DNA from: Microvelia longipes
Lineage: Eukaryota; Arthropoda; Insecta; Hemiptera; Veliidae
NCBI GenBank assembly: GCA_018340805.1
Contig: JACMZG010001908.1
Coordinates: 15,727,170-15,791,169 of the forward strand
DNA: 64,000 bases
Direction: 5' to 3'
Both the position numbers and the translations under genes were made by a program. The notes below the pieces were generated by a model. That model ran no database searches. It was given only the letters and a program-made list of their open reading frames with translations, and was not told the DNA's origin. Positions 59,561 through 64,000 of this stretch are shown here, in pieces (positions within the stretch are counted from its first letter, which is position 1; the number at the start of each line of letters is the position of its first letter).

Positions 59561-62500
59561 TTTTCAAAGATTATATTTAACTCTATACTTCCGAGGCAGC
59601 AAAAACCAATCTGAAACTAATAATTGTTTCACAAAGTGAATAAAATAAGTAATCTGAGTTACATCTTAAACATGGTTAAATACTTGAAAATGGTATTTAG
59701 GTTTCGTTTTTATTTTTTTCTTCGTCATTATACTTGGTTGTATTAGACACTGATGGTTTGTAAGACCGAAAGTTGGCTTTGCTAAAAGTAACTAGTCACT
59801 GTAGAGAGACAGTTTTCTTTCAATTTATAGTTATTAGGCTATTTAATCATTGTCCAGTAACGTTAAGGTTAAGAAGAGCTCTATTTCTTAATGTTAAATA
59901 GTAAATATTTTGTGTCTAATCTACACTATAACACACAGTTATAAGCAGTTGACAGTATAGAAAAATATGTGAGTGAGCCAATGAGGTTAGTCCTGGAAGT
60001 TAAACCACACCCACATTTTCTTATCTGGCCTACCCAAAGAGACTAATACTATTAGAGGGAGGATACAACAGTTCTTATCATTCCTTTGGTAGTTAGGTGC
60101 GTAATAGTACATTGGTGACGTCATTTTTTTATTTTTCATAATAATTACAATTTCACGTAATATTACATTATTTTTTGGCTATTTTGTTTTAAATCAAGTA
60201 AAATTAATTTAAATAAGTTTTAATTATTATCTATTGCATGTATTCTTTAATTGTCTGTGTTGAATAAAGTGGTTTAATGTGGCATCACTGAAAAATGTCC
60301 GCCATTTGTAGAGTGTGTGCCTTAATAGGGGTTGTAGAGGGGTGGAGGAGTAACTAGTCTCTCTCTTGGGAGATTATAGTAGGGGTAAGTACAGTTACGG
60401 CACCTATGGAAACTGTCTCACTTCCAGACCCCTTATCACTGTGTTAATCGGGTTCTGTACTCCCTCTAATAGTGTTAGTCTCTTTGGGCCTACCTTATTG
60501 ATTCCTCAACCATATTTTCCCACGCTGTCAACTGATTATAACCATGTGCAATACTATAATCAATGACCTCCAGTTGCTTTTGTCCCCATATTGATATTGA
60601 ACTTTCCCTTTTGCAACCTTAAGGCAGAGCCTTTTGCATAGTTAACCTTAAGGCAGAGCCTTTTGCATAGTTAACCTTAAGGCAGAGCCTTTTGCATAGT
60701 TAACCTTAAGGCAGAGCCTTTTGCATAGTTAACCTTAAGGCAGAGCCTTTTGTACAGTAAACCTTTAAAGGCCACTTTTTCCAATATACAGAGAAAAATC
60801 AATATACTGTCTCAGTATAAATGAGACTGTTCTCATTTAGTATTGTAGATACCTGAACAATCGCTTTGACTTGACCATTGGTTAAGTATCACTTTAGGAT
60901 AAATTCTAGAAGAAATTCAACTAAGATAGAATTTAGACCATTACAATATTTTTATGTTAGCAACTCAAAGTATTGTCGTCAATGTTCTATCTGATGCACT
61001 TGTAATAGAGGTACTAAATACATAACTAATAAGACTGATTCACTTCCACATGAGTCCACTTGTACTTATTACTTTGAACAAAGTTTAGGCTCCTTGGACC
61101 TTGTTCATAAGTATTAATGCATTTTAACTTATTTTAATAATTAATTACAAGAGTAAGAAAAGTTATTTGGAGTAAATAAGTGTTACTTAAACAAAATGAT
61201 GTAGCCTAAAAGGTGTCTCGCTTCCCTGCAAAAAATGTTCCCCCCCACTGGCGAAGTAGCAGTTTGAAGGTGTGTGGATTATGTCTCTCCTAGAATTGAT
61301 TTACCCCCCCCCCCATTATATGGAATTGTGGGTGTGGTTTAACATTCAAGACTGCCCTCATTGGCACTTGCATAAGCATATATGCACAAATAATGCATTG
61401 AATATGATGCACCAATTTGATACACTGTGTGTGAGAAGTAACTGACACATTATTACTTTGTTCAAAAGCAGGGTTTGGCAGGGTGTTCACCCCTCCCCCC
61501 CACAGTCGTCTTGTGAACAAGATTGAACATGGGGTTCAATTCTCCAAACTATTGGTTAAAATAGTTGGAGATACCAAGTTGGGGGTTGGTATCCGTGTGA
61601 AAAGTTGAGATTAAACACAGGGTTGAATCCCCTGCCAAACCCCCTCGTGTGAATGAAGTATATATCCCCCCGCCCGGAAGGATGAAGTTATCATATAAAC
61701 TATGCCTCAGGTTATTAAGTAATCCAACTGTCAAATAATACAAAAGTACCTTTAACATCAGTTTATATAAGTTGTCTCTTATTATTTACAAATGATACCT
61801 GGGTTATACTATATACAATTCATAGTGGAAATTATTATCAGTAAACAATTTCATTGGGGAGGAGGGAGGATTAACAAAATGTAATCTGGAATATGATATC
61901 AGGTTTTTACTAGCAATAAAGGAATGGATTTTTAACTTGTAGTGGATATATAGGTATCTTGTGAATGAGCCTTTGTCTTAATATAGGCTTAATTATCCAC
62001 CTCTTTCTCACCTGGTTTCAAGAGAGTGCAATTTAAAATAATAAAATGTATTTCTTAAAAGTTGAAAAAACAAATAAATGTCTTTATTAATAATAAAGAC
62101 TTTCATTTTTTAAATATAAACAAAAGATAAGAGGAAGTGGTAAGAAAATTACGTACGCTTGTCAAGTCGAAAAATGACGAGTGCCCCACCAACTGAACTT
62201 CTTAGTATTTCTCCAATTTCTTTAATTTAAATTATTCCAAAAAGTTAATTACACAATTTAAAATTGAATTTTAGCACTTGGTACAATTTAAATTATCATT
62301 TTCCTCCAAAACTGATTTTGGACATCACTATTTGCTAATCAGAACTCCAATCAAAACCCACAGAATTCCATAAAGCAATTTTATAGGTTAAAGAGAAAAC
62401 CAATATGGTGGAAAGGGACAAATTATTTCCCGTCATTTAGACTAAAATTGATCTAATTCTGTAGTATTGTGCTGCGTTTTACGCGTAAAATTTAGAAAAA

Positions 62501-62736
62501 AGTGTAGTTTATTTATAAAAACAATTAAATATAAAAATTGATTGATTAATGAGAAAGATAACTCTAATAATACTTATTGTTTACAAATAAGGTAGGGAAT
62601 TTTTTTGTTTATTTTTAAGTTTGTTAACCAACCTGTTAGATTATTTTTAGAATTTTAACAGCTGTTTTAATTGTTGATTAATCTGTGTTTTGTTAACAGT
62701 TTAAGTTTTACGAAGTTTTAAACAAATTTTTTAACC
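59561..62736. other. Region between divergent NF-YA and PPIL2
   Basis: It contains an inverted pair (AAAGAGACTAATACTATTAG at 60036 and CTAATAGTGTTAGTCTCTTT at 60466) marking a small fold-back element, and a dispersed block (GCCAATGAGG...TTAAACCACACCCACA) at 59978 with an inverted relative at 61325. No further gene was seen. The promoters of both genes should lie at its edges; no clear core elements were identified. Confidence 0.5.
60617..60770 (+). repeat. 29-bp tandem repeat, ~5 copies
   Basis: The unit is CCTTAAGGCAGAGCCTTTTG followed by CATAGTTAA. Four copies are identical and the last is diverged. Confidence 0.95.
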
Positions 62737-64000
62737 ATGGGTAAGAGGCAGCATCAAAAGGATAAAATGTACTTGACGTACACAGAATGGAGTACGCTCT
62801 ATGGAGGTAAAATTACGGACAAAATTGAATTTAGACGTTTACCTTACTGTTACTGTTCTATCACGTTTCAGCCACTCGAGAACCCTTTTTGTGATAGAGA
62901 AGGGAATATATTTGAATTGGCTGCTATAATTAAGTATATAAAACAATATAAGTGTAATCCTATTACTGGCAAACCTATAGATGCCAAATCCTTAGTGAAA
63001 TTAAAGTTTTCAAAAAATGCCGAGGGAAAAGATCAATGTCCTGTTCTTTTTAAGGAAATTTCTCCTAATTCTCACATAGCTGCTATCGCTACTACTGGCA
63101 ATGTCTATCTTTATGAAGCTGTTAATCAATTAAACATTAAGGGGAAAAATTATACAGATTTGATCACTGGCGAACCATTTACTAAAAATGATATTATTGT
63201 TTTACAAGATCCTAACAATTTACAAAAATTTAACATTGAAAAGTTTCATCATGTAAAAAATGGTCATAAATTGAAAGAAAATGATGAAGAGGAAGAAACA
63301 GGAGGTGAAAAAAATTTAAAACACATTAACAAGGAAGCTAGAGCTGTTTTAGATGAGTTAAAGGAGTTTAAACCTGCTGCTAAAGAGGCTAAGGAAGATA
63401 AGAAAGTTGCTGATAAGTTTAATACTGCTCATTATTCAACCGGTACAGTTGCCGCTGGTTTTACTTCTACTGTCATGGCACCGGAAACTGTGCACGAAGC
63501 TGCTGTTATAGATGAGGATGATGTTAGGTATGCTATGATAAAGAAGAAAGGTTACGTTAGATTAGTTACCAATCATGGACCTTTGAATGTTGAACTCCAC
63601 TGTGATATAGTACCAAAAACATGTGAAAATTTTATTAAACATTGTTTGAACGGTTATTATGATAATACAGTATTTCATAGATCAATTAGACATTTTATAT
63701 TACAAGGAGGTGATCCTACTGGTACAGGATTTGGTGGAGAATCAATCTGGGGTAAACCATTCCCTGACGAATTTAAATTTAATTTAACCCACACAGGTCG
63801 AGGTGTTCTATCAATGGCCAACTCAGGACCTGATACAAATAAATCTCAGTTTTTTATAACTTATAGATCTTGTAAACATTTAGATAATAAGCATACAGTT
63901 TTCGGTCAAGTTGTTGGTGGTTTAGAAACAATCAGTGAAATAGAAGCTGTTGAAGTAGATAACAAGGATAGGCCAATTGAAGATATCATATTAGAGAAAG
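62737..64000 (+). CDS. PPIL2: U-box cyclophilin, PPIL2 (RING-type E3 ubiquitin ligase PPIL2), 3' truncated by window
   Basis: PPIL2 (Cyp60) combines a U-box, used for E2 binding in ubiquitin transfer, with a cyclophilin domain; it is nuclear and linked to the spliceosome. The frame opens at an ATG in strong context (ACCATGG) and stays open to the window end: 421 codons of a family near 520. N-terminus MGKRQHQKDKMYLTYTEW is characteristic. The U-box covers residues ~35-105 (PYCYCSITFQPLENPFCDREG). The linker (~190-265) is acidic/Lys-rich. The cyclophilin domain starts at ~270 (GYVRLVTNHGPLNVELHCD), with catalytic-type Arg315, Phe320 and Gln323 in FHRSIRHFILQGGD, SQFFITY, and HLDNKHTVFG. The Trp of cyclophilin A that binds cyclosporin reads His381, as is usual for PPIL2-type proteins. 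No intron interrupts the 1264 nt seen. Confidence 0.97.
   Translation, partial: MGKRQHQKDKMYLTYTEWSTLYGGKITDKIEFRRLPYCYCSITFQPLENPFCDREGNIFELAAIIKYIKQYKCNPITGKPIDAKSLVKLKFSKNAEGKDQCPVLFKEISPNSHIAAIATTGNVYLYEAVNQLNIKGKNYTDLITGEPFTKNDIIVLQDPNNLQKFNIEKFHHVKNGHKLKENDEEEETGGEKNLKHINKEARAVLDELKEFKPAAKEAKEDKKVADKFNTAHYSTGTVAAGFTSTVMAPETVHEAAVIDEDDVRYAMIKKKGYVRLVTNHGPLNVELHCDIVPKTCENFIKHCLNGYYDNTVFHRSIRHFILQGGDPTGTGFGGESIWGKPFPDEFKFNLTHTGRGVLSMANSGPDTNKSQFFITYRSCKHLDNKHTVFGQVVGGLETISEIEAVEVDNKDRPIEDIILEK

Noticed and set aside
60366..60566. 66-aa plus-strand frame in the NF-YA/PPIL2 interval
   Set aside because: It covers the right arm of a fold-back element (CTAATAGTGTTAGTCTCTTT) and shows no protein family features.

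Overview
The window is eukaryotic nuclear DNA, about 70% AT, with split genes, GT-AG introns, tRNA-derived SINEs, LTR and DNA transposons, satellites and long (TA)n tracts. The protein sequences (a ferlin, NF-YA, the Rab geranylgeranyltransferase beta subunit and the U-box cyclophilin PPIL2) look animal, and the repeat types suggest an arthropod, probably an insect. The species cannot be named from sequence alone. Single-base indels between near-identical repeats suggest a long-read assembly.

Region 1 (1-26.5 kb, minus strand) is a long stretch of a ferlin-family (otoferlin/Fer1-like) gene. Nine small exons were found by homology, and most have matching splice phases; a tenth lies at the window edge. 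They cover the C2B domain, the C2C domain and the helical segment after the ferlin B region. The introns are packed with DNA transposons (one hAT with a perfect 8-bp target duplication), fold-back elements, SINEs and minisatellites. Two oddities touch the coding part: a SINE sits in or at the edge of a C2B exon, and a 74-bp array repeats an exon end together with its 5' splice site.

Region 2 (26.6-31.5 kb) holds an internally deleted LTR retrotransposon (gag and protease only, TSD CGTG) and small repeats.

Region 3 (31.5-47.0 kb) is a segment of about 7 kb present twice in direct orientation, with exactly 1000 Ns between the copies. Each copy carries a 68-bp satellite array, tRNA-like modules and a fold-back element. 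This looks like either a retained second haplotype or a true tandem duplication.

Region 4 (47.5-64 kb) is the gene-rich end. NF-YA (minus, seven exons, 306 aa) contains a complete single-exon RABGGTB gene on the opposite strand inside its second intron. PPIL2 starts at 62737 on the plus strand and runs off the window. The genes share no pathway: membrane fusion/Ca2+ sensing, CCAAT-box transcription, Rab prenylation, and spliceosome/ubiquitin-linked prolyl isomerisation. No bacterial-type system (operon, CRISPR, phage) is present.
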